Shown here: positions 17,303 to 27,700 of the stretch, one piece after another | Layout of the letters: every line of letters begins with the position of its first letter | How positions within the stretch are numbered: position 1 is the stretch's first letter | Assembly: GCF_003688405.1 (NCBI RefSeq) | Contig: NZ_REFC01000011.1 | Coordinates: forward strand, 496,001 to 560,000 | Source: Ulvibacter antarcticus | GTDB lineage: Bacteria > Bacteroidota > Bacteroidia > Flavobacteriales > Flavobacteriaceae | Reading direction: 5' to 3' | DNA length: 64,000 bases | Notes under the pieces: generated by a model | Database searches by the model: none | The model's input: the letters and a program-made list of their open reading frames with translations, nothing else | What the model was told of the DNA's origin: nothing | Translations under genes and position numbers: made by a program

Positions 17303-20300
17303 TTATTCTTCAATAGTTTGAACTGCGGGTTTACTAGAAACTTTTTCTTGTAACCACTGAAATAATATAAATAAGATTGGAATTACAAAGACACCTAGGA
17401 TGGTTCCAATAAGCATTCCTCCAGCCGCTCCTGTTCCAATTGAGTTGTTTCCTTCAGACCCAACACCTTTTGCTAACACCAAAGGCATTAATCCTAAAAT
17501 AAAGGCAAACGATGTCATTAAAATCGGGCGTAAACGAGCCTTTGCTCCATGGATGGCAGCATCTACAATACTCTCTCCATTTTTTCGTCTTTGTAATGCA
17601 AACTCGACAATAAGGATGGCATTTTTGGCCAATAAACCAATAAGCATGATTAAAGCGATTTGGAAATATATGTTGTTTTCTAAGCCTAAAAATTTTGTGC
17701 TTATATAAGCACCAAATACACCAAATGGTAATGAGAGTACTACTGCAAATGGCAGTAAATAACTTTCGTATTGTGCACTTAATAAGAAGTAAATGAACAG
17801 AATACTTAGTATAAATATGAAGGTTGTTTGGTTTCCCGCATTAACTTCTTCACGAGTTAAACCAGAATAGGCAACTGTATAATTACTTGGCAGTTTTGCA
17901 ACCTCTTCTTCAATAACTTTAATGGCATCTCCTGTACTAAACCCGTCGTTTGTTGCACCGGAAATTGAAGTAGAGTTAAATAAGTTGAAACGCGTTACCG
18001 ATTGTGGACCATAAACACGTTTTAAATTTACAAACTGTGTAATTGGCGTCATTTCGCCTGTATCTGTTCTCACATACATGCTGTTCAAGGCGCTTTCATC
18101 TGCTCTGTCTTCTGGTAAAGCTTGAATGTAAACTCTAAATTGTTTTCCGAATCTAGAAAAATCTGAAGCATAAACTCCCCCAATATAACCTTGTAATGTT
18201 GAAAAAATACTAGTGATCGACACTCCTTTTTCTTTAGCTAAAGGCACATTAACTTCCATCTCGTATTGTGGATAGTTAGTGTTGAAGGCAGATGTGGCGT
18301 ATTTAATTTCCGGGTGCTTCATTAAAGCCATAGTAAGGTCATTCTTGGCTTGATCTAAATCTGCAAATTCACCTCCAAATTTATCTAATAAATTAATCTC
18401 AAAACCAGACGAATTACCAAAGCCACGAATACTTGGTGGCGAAAAGAAAATAATATTAGCATCTGGAATTGTCGCTGCTATACCAAATAATTTTCCTGTA
18501 ATAGCTTGCACTGAAAGAGAAGGGTCTTCACGATCTCCCCAATCTTCAAGTTTTATAATTCCAAAACCAAAATTACTACCAGCTCCACTAATTAAACTTC
18601 TACCTTTAATAAAATTTACACCAACGATTCCATCTATACCTTCAACTTTATCATATAATTGTCTTGCCACAGCATCTGTTCTGTCAAGAGATGCTCCTGG
18701 AGGCAATTCGATATTCGCAAAAATAATTCCTCTATCTTCATTGGGTACAAAACCTGTTGGTGTTGTATTTGCTGCCCAAAAAATTCCAACAATAGCAATG
18801 ACTAATAATAAAACAGAAACAATTTTTCTTTTGTATAAAAACTGAAGTGATTTACCGTATCTATCTACTGTTGCATTAAACCCTCGGTTAAAAAGTGTGT
18901 AAAAACGTTTTAACGGACTTTTACCCTTTAGTTCTTCGTCCTCTTTATGCGGTTTTAATAACAAAGCACATAATGCCGGACTTAAGGTTAAGGCGTTTAC
19001 TGCCGAAATCAGAATCGCAATGATTAGTGTCACACCAAATTGCTCGTAGAATACACCAGTTGGTCCAGTTACAAATGTTACGGGAATAAATACTGCTGCC
19101 ATTACCAGAGTAATTGAGATGATGGCTCCGGAAATTTCATTCATCGCAGTAAGCGTCGCTTTTTTCGGGTTCTTTTCACCTTGATCCAATTTAGCATGAA
19201 CAGCTTCAACAACGACAATGGCATCATCTACCACAATTCCAATAGCAAGTACTAACGCGAATAGCGTTAATAAGTTAATCGAATACCCAAAAACATTCAG
19301 GAAAAAGAAGGTTCCTATAATTGAAACCGGAACTGCAATTGCTGGTATTAAGGTTGAACGGAAATCTTGTAAGAATAGAAACACCACTAAGAATACTAGT
19401 AAAAAAGCTTCCAGTAAAGTAGTAACTACTTTTTCGATGGAGGCATTTAAAAATAAACTCGTATCATAGGGCACGAAAATATTTAAACCTTCTGGAAGGT
19501 CTTTTTCTACCGATTCTAAAGTAATTTTTATGTTTTCAATAATCTCTTGTGCATTTGACCCCTTTGTTTGGAAAATACCCATAAACACAGCCGGATGCCC
19601 TAAACTCATCGCGTTAGACGCATACGATTGTGCATCTAGCTCTATAGTTGCAACGTCTTTTAATCTTAAAAACTCTCCGTTTCCTAAGGCTTTAATTATA
19701 ATATCACTGTACTGACTTTCATCTTTAAAACGACCACTATACGTTAATGTATATGAAAATGATTCTCCATTATTTTGACCTAGTGAACCAGCTGCTGCTT
19801 CTAAATTTTGCTCTGCTAATGCTGCAGAAATATCGGAAGGAATTAAACCGTACGATGCTAATTTTTCTGGATTCAACCAAATACGCATCGCGTAATCTTG
19901 TTGTGAGAATACACTAACATCTCCAACACCGCTAATACGTTGCATGGCTGGAATAACATTAATTTTTAAGTAATTCTGAATAAACGTAGCGTCGTAATCT
20001 TCGCTTTCAGAATACATAGATATAAACATTAATGCACTAGTTTCCTGCTTTTGTGTGATTATACCTGTTTGTGTTACTTCTTGAGGTAATAATGGCGCTG
20101 CTCTTGCAACACGGTTTTGTACATTTACAGCAGCGATATCTGCATCAATTTCTTGATCAAAATATACAGTGATTTCTGCTGCTCCTGTATTAGATGCAGT
20201 TGAGGTAATGTATGTCATACCTTCAACACCGTTAATTTGCTCTTCTATAGGAATGATAACACTCTCTAAAACGGTTTCTGCATTTGCTCCAGTATAACTT

Positions 20301-20440
20301 GCAGACACCTTTATGGTAGGGGGTGCAATATCGGGATATTCCTCTATGGGTAAGCTTGTTATACTGATAACTCCAAGTAAAACTATGATAATGGAGATTA
20401 CTGTCGAAAGAACAGGTCTTTCAATAAATGTTTTTAACAT
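17303..20440 (-). CDS. RND multidrug efflux transporter (HAE1, AcrB-like)
   Basis: Inner-membrane proton-driven pump of 1045 residues with the two large periplasmic loops and 12 membrane helices of the HAE1 family. The proton relay is visible: the Asp pair in GIVVDDAIVVVE and the Lys in LIGLLAKNAILIVEF. The N-terminus MLKTFIERPVLSTVISIIIVLLG is typical, so the start is ATG 20440, not the longer frame to 20509. The gap to the adaptor is 25 bp. Expected to export hydrophobic drugs, dyes or bile-like compounds; specificity cannot be read. Confidence 0.97.
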   Translation of the reverse strand: MLKTFIERPVLSTVISIIIVLLGVISITSLPIEEYPDIAPPTIKVSASYTGANAETVLESVIIPIEEQINGVEGMTYITSTASNTGAAEITVYFDQEIDADIAAVNVQNRVARAAPLLPQEVTQTGIITQKQETSALMFISMYSESEDYDATFIQNYLKINVIPAMQRISGVGDVSVFSQQDYAMRIWLNPEKLASYGLIPSDISAALAEQNLEAAAGSLGQNNGESFSYTLTYSGRFKDESQYSDIIIKALGNGEFLRLKDVATIELDAQSYASNAMSLGHPAVFMGIFQTKGSNAQEIIENIKITLESVEKDLPEGLNIFVPYDTSLFLNASIEKVVTTLLEAFLLVFLVVFLFLQDFRSTLIPAIAVPVSIIGTFFFLNVFGYSINLLTLFALVLAIGIVVDDAIVVVEAVHAKLDQGEKNPKKATLTAMNEISGAIISITLVMAAVFIPVTFVTGPTGVFYEQFGVTLIIAILISAVNALTLSPALCALLLKPHKEDEELKGKSPLKRFYTLFNRGFNATVDRYGKSLQFLYKRKIVSVLLLVIAIVGIFWAANTTPTGFVPNEDRGIIFANIELPPGASLDRTDAVARQLYDKVEGIDGIVGVNFIKGRSLISGAGSNFGFGIIKLEDWGDREDPSLSVQAITGKLFGIAATIPDANIIFFSPPSIRGFGNSSGFEINLLDKFGGEFADLDQAKNDLTMALMKHPEIKYATSAFNTNYPQYEMEVNVPLAKEKGVSITSIFSTLQGYIGGVYASDFSRFGKQFRVYIQALPEDRADESALNSMYVRTDTGEMTPITQFVNLKRVYGPQSVTRFNLFNSTSISGATNDGFSTGDAIKVIEEEVAKLPSNYTVAYSGLTREEVNAGNQTTFIFILSILFIYFLLSAQYESYLLPFAVVLSLPFGVFGAYISTKFLGLENNIYFQIALIMLIGLLAKNAILIVEFALQRRKNGESIVDAAIHGAKARLRPILMTSFAFILGLMPLVLAKGVGSEGNNSIGTGAAGGMLIGTILGVFVIPILFILFQWLQEKVSSKPAVQTIEE

Positions 20441-20465
20441 GACTACTATTTTTGTTAGTGAGTGA

Positions 20466-21596
20466 TTAGTTTTTAAATAATGTAGCGACCTGTTTAATGG
20501 CATCTTCAAAAGAAGTTTCTTGAGGAGAGATTACCATTCCGTTTCGTAATTTACCAACACCGGAAACTATTATTTTATCATTTTCATCTATACCAGATTC
20601 TACAACGTATAAGTTATCTACTGTTCCCTTAACTTGTAAAATTGAAGTTTCAACTTTATTGTTCTCACCAAGTTTAAAAATCATAATATTACCCTGTTGC
20701 TCAAATGTGGCTGTTTGAGGGACTACAATAGCATCCTTATACTCTATTGGAAATCTTATTTTACCGCTGTTTCCGTTGGTTAAAATTTCGTTTGGATTGT
20801 TAAAAGCAGCTCTAATTTTAATGGTTCCCGTACTTTGGTTTATCTGACCCGTACTCGTTTGAATTCGTCCTTTTTCAGAATACATTTTACCATTCGCTAA
20901 AATCAAACTTAAATCTGGTGAATTTTTAATACGCTCTGCTTTCGTTTTTCCTTCAGATCGTTGTAAGTGGTCTATGTATTGCGCTTCATTAAAACTAAAA
21001 AAAGCATATACTTGATCAATCTCACTAACTGTTGTTAAAGGTTTAGAATCACTTGGACTAATTAAAGCACCTTCTCTAAAATTAATAGAACCTACATAAC
21101 CATCAATCGGACTTTTAATAGTTGCATAACCAATATTTGCAGAAACTCCGCTATAATTGGCTCTTGCTTGTGCTAAGTTGGCCTTAGCTGTTTCTAATTG
21201 GACCGGACTAATAATGTTTTTTTCGACAAGCGGAATCAATTTATCTACTTCTACTTGTGCTATATTAATACGCGCTTTGGCCGCGCCGGCATCCTGACTT
21301 AATGACTGTGTTTCTAATTTGAATAGCACCTGTCCTTTTCGTACTTTTTGACCTTCGTCTACAAACACTTTCTCAATATAACCTGATGTTTTAGCTCTAA
21401 CGTCACTATTTACCATGCCTTCGATGGTTGCTGGATAATCTGTATATCCTGTTACAGTTTTGCTTTGAATTTTGGCTACAGGAAACGATGCAGGTGGTGC
21501 TTCTGCTGCTGGTTGATTTTGTTCTGTGTTTCCACAACTTATAACAACTAAAAATACACTTAGTGCAAGTAAGGTTGATACTTTATTATTTCTCAT
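20466..21596 (-). CDS. RND efflux periplasmic adaptor (membrane fusion protein)
   Basis: Links the inner-membrane pump with the outer-membrane channel. 376 residues: lipobox at Cys21 (VFLVVISC), split lipoyl domain (VRAKTSGYIEKVFVDEGQKVRKGQVLFKL and the matching IKSPIDGYVGSINFREGALIS), a short helical hairpin between them, then beta-barrel and membrane-proximal domains. Acylation is typical of MexA-type adaptors. It follows the GbsR/MarR gene by 10 bp. Specificity unknown. Confidence 0.96.
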   Translation of the reverse strand: MRNNKVSTLLALSVFLVVISCGNTEQNQPAAEAPPASFPVAKIQSKTVTGYTDYPATIEGMVNSDVRAKTSGYIEKVFVDEGQKVRKGQVLFKLETQSLSQDAGAAKARINIAQVEVDKLIPLVEKNIISPVQLETAKANLAQARANYSGVSANIGYATIKSPIDGYVGSINFREGALISPSDSKPLTTVSEIDQVYAFFSFNEAQYIDHLQRSEGKTKAERIKNSPDLSLILANGKMYSEKGRIQTSTGQINQSTGTIKIRAAFNNPNEILTNGNSGKIRFPIEYKDAIVVPQTATFEQQGNIMIFKLGENNKVETSILQVKGTVDNLYVVESGIDENDKIIVSGVGKLRNGMVISPQETSFEDAIKQVATLFKN

Positions 21597-21606
21597 TTTA
21601 TATTAG

Positions 21607-22110
21607 TTAAATATTGAATTTATTGTTTGCTAGGTTTGTTCTTAATTCTTCTACAGAAGCAGTAGCGCCATCTATAAATTTGATGTAATCATCATGAAAA
21701 CTTAAATCAAATTTTTCATCTTCATTTTCAATGCTATTGTTGTTTATAGTTTCTTTGTAATTTTTTAATTCTAAATGTATCTCACGTTCTTCCTTCCATT
21801 TATTTATCATAAAGTCAATATGTTGAACAACCACGCCTCTATTAATTACAAAATATTTTTTTCGATCTCCTGTTTTTGTGAAATACTGAATTTTGTTTAA
21901 ATCTTGCAAATGATTGAGGTGCGTAGAAATTGTACTTTTACTTGCGCAAAGGATAGTTACCATATCTTCAAAGGTGGTTCCTTTTTTACCTGTTAAAATT
22001 ATATAAGATAAAATACGTGCTGCTACAGGCGCTAACTGTTCTCTGTTTTCTAAATGCACACCTAGTTTTTCAACTAAACTCATTTTTTTTTGGCAGATTT
22101 TTTCTTTCAT
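21607..22110 (-). CDS. GbsR/MarR family transcriptional regulator
   Basis: 167 residues. The winged helix-turn-helix is visible in TTFEDMVTILCASKSTISTHLNHL, followed by the wing IQYFTKTGDRKKYF and a C-terminal helical region. This subfamily commonly precedes efflux operons in Bacteroidota. It is the first gene of the cassette, so it is co-transcribed with the pump and probably autoregulates it. A 38-bp dyad lies 15 nt before its start codon, exactly where an autorepressor would bind. Confidence 0.92.
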   Translation of the reverse strand: MKEKICQKKMSLVEKLGVHLENREQLAPVAARILSYIILTGKKGTTFEDMVTILCASKSTISTHLNHLQDLNKIQYFTKTGDRKKYFVINRGVVVQHIDFMINKWKEEREIHLELKNYKETINNNSIENEDEKFDLSFHDDYIKFIDGATASVEELRTNLANNKFNI

Positions 22111-22124
22111 TTTTATTTGCTTTA

Positions 22125-22162
22125 TTACTGTTTAGTGAAAACAAAATATTCACTAGCAGTAA
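22125..22162. promoter_or_regulatory. Operator-like dyad before the efflux operon
   Basis: Left arm TTACTG-TT-TAGTGAA and right arm TTCACTA-G-CAGTAA are complementary over 13 bases around a 9-nt centre (22140-22148). The dyad lies between the inferred transcription start and the GbsR ATG, a roadblock position. The likely ligand is the GbsR/MarR protein encoded just downstream; this is inference. Confidence 0.7.
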
Positions 22163-22171
22163 AACTCTATG

Positions 22172-22179
22172 CAAATTTA
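22172..22179 (-). promoter_or_regulatory. Candidate -7 element of the efflux operon
   Basis: The minus strand reads TAAATTTG, matching TAnnTTTG, 62 nt upstream of the GbsR ATG. A TTG on the minus strand at 22206-22204 is a possible -33, with a spacer slightly longer than usual. Confidence 0.55.
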
Positions 22180-22186
22180 TATTTTA

Positions 22187-22204
22187 GTTCGGAACAATCC
22201 GAAC
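22187..22204. promoter_or_regulatory. Second operator-like dyad in the efflux promoter
   Basis: GTTCGGA-ACAA-TCCGAAC is a perfect 7-bp inverted repeat lying in the spacer between the candidate -33 and -7 boxes; a further half-site (CCGAAG) follows at 22208. Its sequence is unrelated to the dyad at 22125. The TetR regulator at the end of the operon is the natural candidate ligand. Confidence 0.6.
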
Positions 22205-22245
22205 AAACCGAAGTTAAATAATTGTTAATTGTGTTATTTGGAGTT

Positions 22246-24612
22246 TTATAGTGAGGCTTTACTAATCTCGACCTGCTGTCTTAGCTCGTTACCCAATTGA
22301 TCGGTAGCCGTTAAGAAATGCGTTCCCGATTTCGGACTAAGTGCTATCTCATGAAAGGTTTGAGTGCTCCCTATAAATTGGGAGTCTAAATACCAATATA
22401 CCGTCGTGTCGGGCGATCGATGTGCCAACTTAAAAACAACCTCACTTAGATTTTCATCAAAATCTTTTGGAAGTAATATGGTTTCATTTTTCTTCGGAAA
22501 GATAAACTCCATTGTATGTTCTCCTTCTCTTAGACAGCCTTGAGCAAAATCTGGTAAAGGTTTATATTCGGGATGTTGGCTAGCATAATAATATTCCATA
22601 ACAGGTGGTAGTGCAAACCAGCTTTTTTGTTTCATTTCTGAAAGTTCAAAGCATGATGAATTCACTCGTAGCTTTTCTGAAGCATCTAAAAATACCTTTT
22701 GATGGTAGGTACATGCGGTTGTCTTAATTCCCTCTTTCGGAATCCATTGAGAAGTAAAATCATCACAAAAAACACCGGCTAAATGTCCACTTTTAGTACA
22801 AACTTTCGCTTCAATCAACTCATCGTAAGGTGTCGCAAACCAATCTGATTTAGGAAGAACATCCAGCACGTCAAAAAGTATAGGTGCCGCAGTCTGAATT
22901 CCAGTGAGTCCCGGGCGCCCTTCTCCGTCTGCATTTCCTACCCAGACTCCAATTGCATATTTGGAAGTTACCCCAACCGCCCATGCGTCCTTAAAACCAT
23001 AACTTGTCCCGGTTTTCCATGCAATGGGCTGCGAATTACTAAAAAAACTCCAATTCTCCTCTCCTTGTGGGCGATTTACTTTCTGAAGTGAGTTTAATGT
23101 ATTGTAAATCGCTCCGGCATTATATAATGGAGAGCTGTTTCGAATCTTTCCGAAGTCCGCAACCTCATTCCGAATGTAAACTGGATCAATAAATTCGTTG
23201 GTTCTATATTCGCTGGAAGAGTTATTAAAAAATGAGAGACCAGAAGCCATTCCCGCATAGGCTTTGGTGATATCCCAAAGTGAACTTTCTGCACCTCCCA
23301 GAATTAAGGTAAGTCCGTAATAATCTGAAGGATGTGATATATTCGAAAAATTCATTTGTTGCAATTCATTGTAAAAACGTTCCAAACCATGGGATCTCAG
23401 CATTCTAACCGCAGGAATATTGAGTGATCGCGATAGCGCAACACTTGCCGGAACTGCACCACTAAATTTTTTATCGAAATTTTGAGGGCTATAGCCATTC
23501 ACAATAGTAGGAATATCGGCAACTAATGTGTTTGGGAGCAATTCTCCACTATCTAACATCGCAGCGTATAAAAAAGGTTTTAAAATGCTTCCGGTGCTTC
23601 GAGACTTAGAAATGATATCAACATAATTGTTGTTTTCCCGGGTAGTGGGAGCATTGCCTATATACGCCAGAACTTCCCGACTTTCAATGTCCAATACCAA
23701 TACCGCCAGATTGTTGATTTGATTCTGACTTAATATATTGTAGTGCTCTTTGCTTATTTGGTTTATTTTTTTCTGAAGGGAATAATCAATGGTACTTTGA
23801 ATTCGCTCACCTCGATGCGATTGACGAATCTTTTCGGTTAGATGTGCTGCCAATTCGGGCAATGGAAATGGTTTTCCAGGTAAACGCTCGTCTAAAGCCA
23901 ATTCATAAGTAGTTTGACCTATTATTTCTTTCTGAAACAACTTTAGTAAAAGACGATCTCTCTTTGTTTTTAAAATGCTTTCATTCTTTCCCGGAAAAAT
24001 GAGCGAAGGCGCGTTGGGTAAAACAGCCAATGCAGCCGATTGCCCCCAGCTAAGTTCTTCCGAAGGAATTCCGAAATAGCGCCATGAAGCCGTTTCCAAG
24101 CCAACCACATTTCCACCAAAAGGAGCATAGGACGCATACAACCCTAGAATCTCCTCTTTCGAATAACCAGCTTCTAACCTTGTCGCTTGCACGATTTCGA
24201 TAAGCTTTTCGCCATAATTTCGACCTTTATTCTTACGTGAAATTCGGATTACTTGTTGGGTTATAGTACTTCCACCTCGACGCTTATCGGTAGTTAGATT
24301 TCCCCAAAGTGCTTTCCCAATCGACACCGGATTAAATCCCGGATGCTTATAAAAATATTCGTCTTCAAAATGTAAAATAGATTGCTCAAAACGATAAGGC
24401 ACCGAATCCATTTTTGGGAAACGCCATTGTCCGTCATCTGCAATTCGAGCGCCTAACATAATACCTTCTTTACTTTCTACAACGGTCGCGGTTGGAACAT
24501 CAAATACTTCCGAAGGCAAACAAAAAAACCACAATACAAATCCAATAAACAAAAACCCAAGCTTGAATTTATGCTTTTTAAGATTAGATTTTATGTAAGT
24601 TTTTTTATTCAT
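22246..24612 (-). CDS. pbpC: Penicillin-binding protein 1C
   Basis: Bifunctional peptidoglycan synthase anchored by one N-terminal membrane helix. 788 residues: GT51 glycosyltransferase domain with FEDEYFYKHPGFNP and GGSTITQQVIR, then a transpeptidase domain with STGSILKP (SxxK), SRSLN (SxN) and WKTGTSYG (KTG), and the C-terminal BiPBP_C domain characteristic of PBP1C (about 700-788). It is followed upstream in reading order by the alpha-2-macroglobulin gene, the same pairing as pbpC-yfhM in enterobacteria. A palindrome AATGATTAATCATT lies 39 bp before the start. Confidence 0.95.
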   Translation of the reverse strand: MNKKTYIKSNLKKHKFKLGFLFIGFVLWFFCLPSEVFDVPTATVVESKEGIMLGARIADDGQWRFPKMDSVPYRFEQSILHFEDEYFYKHPGFNPVSIGKALWGNLTTDKRRGGSTITQQVIRISRKNKGRNYGEKLIEIVQATRLEAGYSKEEILGLYASYAPFGGNVVGLETASWRYFGIPSEELSWGQSAALAVLPNAPSLIFPGKNESILKTKRDRLLLKLFQKEIIGQTTYELALDERLPGKPFPLPELAAHLTEKIRQSHRGERIQSTIDYSLQKKINQISKEHYNILSQNQINNLAVLVLDIESREVLAYIGNAPTTRENNNYVDIISKSRSTGSILKPFLYAAMLDSGELLPNTLVADIPTIVNGYSPQNFDKKFSGAVPASVALSRSLNIPAVRMLRSHGLERFYNELQQMNFSNISHPSDYYGLTLILGGAESSLWDITKAYAGMASGLSFFNNSSSEYRTNEFIDPVYIRNEVADFGKIRNSSPLYNAGAIYNTLNSLQKVNRPQGEENWSFFSNSQPIAWKTGTSYGFKDAWAVGVTSKYAIGVWVGNADGEGRPGLTGIQTAAPILFDVLDVLPKSDWFATPYDELIEAKVCTKSGHLAGVFCDDFTSQWIPKEGIKTTACTYHQKVFLDASEKLRVNSSCFELSEMKQKSWFALPPVMEYYYASQHPEYKPLPDFAQGCLREGEHTMEFIFPKKNETILLPKDFDENLSEVVFKLAHRSPDTTVYWYLDSQFIGSTQTFHEIALSPKSGTHFLTATDQLGNELRQQVEISKASL

Positions 24613-24650
24613 GTTTTAAGTCAAACCTCTTTTTTATTACATCTATTATA

Positions 24651-24664
24651 AATGATTAATCATT
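24651..24664. promoter_or_regulatory. 14-bp palindrome upstream of pbpC
   Basis: AATGATTAATCATT is a perfect palindrome, followed by another ATGATTA half at 24668. It is AT-only apart from single C and G, so chance is possible; it could be an operator. Confidence 0.35.
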
Positions 24665-24677
24665 TTAATGATTAAAC

Positions 24678-24710
24678 CTTCCTCTCAGCGGGAAAGGGCC
24701 GGGGTGAGGG
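24678..24710. repeat. Intergenic REP-like palindrome (CCCTCACC family)
   Basis: Reverse-orientation copy of the family also seen at 590, 42626 and 42727: an inverted CTCTC/GGGAAAGGG core followed by GGGGTGAGGG. It abuts the stop codon of the alpha-2-macroglobulin gene and separates it from pbpC. Confidence 0.7.
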
Positions 24711-24712
24711 AC

Positions 24713-27700
24713 CTACTGCTCCACCGTCACCCAAATTCCTTTGTTCCGCGCATAATAATTATTATCGTACATAGCTTCCACTTGAGTTCCGGGTAAATAA
24801 TATTTCCCGAGATACGAAGCGTTTAATTTTACTGTGAATGTTTTAGATTCCTGTCGGTTCAAATCGAAATAGAAATTCACTCTATCATCTCGTATATCTG
24901 TATATCTTGCCGATCCGGTTGCACCCCCACCATGTTCTGTAAAACTAGTGTTTACGATCTCCCATCCGCCTGGGAAAATCTTCGTTAGCGCAATATTATT
25001 TACCCAATCATTGGAGGTATTAGTAACAGTAACCTTCGCATTGATTTCTGATCCCTGACGTAAATTAGTTACGTCCAATTTTTTTCCTTCACCATCAAAA
25101 TATTGTGCGTTGATACTTAGATTTCGTTTCTCTGCCAATTCATCTCCTAATGGAAGTTTTCCTTTCTGAATCAAAGTAACATAGACCACATTGCCTTTTT
25201 TGTTGGTAACGTTTACCGAGTTTTTTCCCATCGTAAGACCAATTTCTCTTTGCGCGACGGCTTTATCTGTAGTAAGCGAATTTGCCTTTCCATTTTTACT
25301 AAAAGTGAGCTCCATTGCTTTTCCGCCGTTCTTTTGAATCATTTTTGCCATTGCTAATAACCCATAGGATGTTTCCTGAGTACTATACCAGCGTTGAGAC
25401 GACAACTCCTTCGCGAGTGAAATCGCCATATCACGTTGTCTCGGGTCTTCCGTAATGACCATAGTTTCTAACGCCATCGCTTTATTTCTAAAAGGCGATC
25501 CATAAGAGTAGTAATCGTATTGTAGAGGAACAAAGTTGATGTTTGCCTTCTGCGATAAGTCTGTTGCGACTTGCTTTTTACCTGCTAAAGCGTAGGCGGC
25601 TGCTAATCTCCACTTTGCGTCATTACTTAGATTTTTTGATTCGCGAAGACGATTCATAGCTGCTAACTCCGGCTGACCGGCGAGTGCCAAAGTATATAGA
25701 CGATATGCCTGCGTTAGACTTTGATCGTATGGTGTGTCACTATTTCGCCATTGTCGCGCTGCATTTTTCTGATACTTCAGCCAATTACTCATAAATGTAA
25801 TAGGTAATGCATAGCCTTTTTGTTTTGCTTCCAACATAAAATGCCCAGCGTAATTAGTGCCCCAATCATCAGCATTTCTTTCACCTGGCCAGTAACTAAG
25901 TCCGCCGTCGGTTCCTTGAAAATTACTCAACCTTTGAACTGCTCCTTTTATATTGTTCTCAATTTCTTGTTTTTTGTTGAAAGTGATATCGAAAACATCT
26001 GCTAAATATAATTGCGGGAACGCCCCTGAAGTAGTTTGTTCAATACAACCATGAGGATACTGAATTAAATATTCGAGTCGTTTTCCAAAATCCATTGGTG
26101 GAACTGTAGAGAATTCTAGCATCGCACCATTCGTTCCTGATACTCCATATGTGCTAAATTCTATATTTTGAGAACCATTTTCTGAAAGTGTAAATTGAGT
26201 TGTCTTTTGGGTTATCGGATTAGGGTTTTCAACATCAATTTCTACCTTATAAGAAGCTTTTTCACCATTACCTGAGGCTAAAACCTCTATAGTTTGAATG
26301 TTAGATGTTCCATTTTTCTCTTCGGAAGGAGTTGCCAATACTTCGAAGTCGAAATTTACAATCTGCTCTCCGGGTTCAGAGAATGAAATAGTTTTTGAAA
26401 CTCCGTTAACTGGTTTCAGAGCGTCACCAAGCTTCAGAGAAACAGTAGCCGATTTTATTTTCTTCTCCATCGCAAATACCGTCACTGGAAGGGTGATTAT
26501 TTCCCCAGGCGATAGTTTCCGAGGAAGCGATGCTAATACCATTAAAGGTTTCCGAACAGGAGTGGTTTTATCGGTTTTACCATAGGCACTATTTGGATTA
26601 TTTCCGGCCACTATCATGGTACGAACCGAGCCAACATAATTGGGCATCGTAAGCTGATGTGTTGCTTTTTCACCTGCCTTCAGGCTAAAAGGACCTATAT
26701 ATCGAACCACCGGCTTAAAACGATCTGCCTTACGATTTTTTGCTCCCGCTGCTTCATCTCCACCACCAATGGCGTAAATATTATTTACACTTCCGGAGTA
26801 TGCGCCAATCACGTAGTCGTATATATCGAAAGTTCGCACACCAAGTGCTTCCCGCGTATAAAATGCATCATGGATCTTTGGAGTTTCGAAACGGGTTAAA
26901 TCTAACAATCCTTCGTCTACCATAGCAATAGTATAGGTCATGGCTTTTCCTTTTTCTTCGGAAACTTTTATCGAAAATTTTTCTTCAGGCTTCAACACTT
27001 CGGGCATTTCGAGTTTTGGATGAAGAACAGTCGATGGGTTTTCAACCAATAATGGGATCACACCGTACAATCTAATTGGTAAGTCGTTCTTTGTTTGTGC
27101 GTGTGGCTGAAGCAACGAGATATTGACATATACGTTGGGAGCCATATATTCTTCAAGCTTGATTGTTGCTTTGGTTTCACCTTTTTGAGTGGCGATCCAT
27201 TGCGTTGACAAAACCTCTGTACCATTTTCAATACTTATCAAAGCTCGTCCTTCGCTTCCGGATGGGAACGTAATTACAGCTTCTTCACCAACATTGTATT
27301 TTTCTTTATCGGCTGAAAAAACAAGCATTTTAGAACTTTCAGAGTCGCCATCCATTGGTGCCTTCCACCAGTTGCGATAAAAATAGGTAATGCGCCCGGT
27401 TGCATGTCCGCTTTTTTTATCGACCACTCTAATTAGATATCGGCCGCCTTCCTCTTCAGGAATATTTACTGTGAAATTCGATTTCCCACTTCCATCGGTT
27501 GTTATTGTAAATTCTTTTACGGGCCGATGAACTGTGGAGTTTTCATAACGGGAAAGATTGTCACCGCCGCGGTTCCACCACCAGCGCCATTCTATTCTAA
27601 ATACTTTTACTTCCAATTCTCTATTGCCTGCAGCATTTCCTTGTGCATCAACTGAAGCTAGATTAAAAACGGTGTTTTGATCCGTAAAGTAGGACCCATA

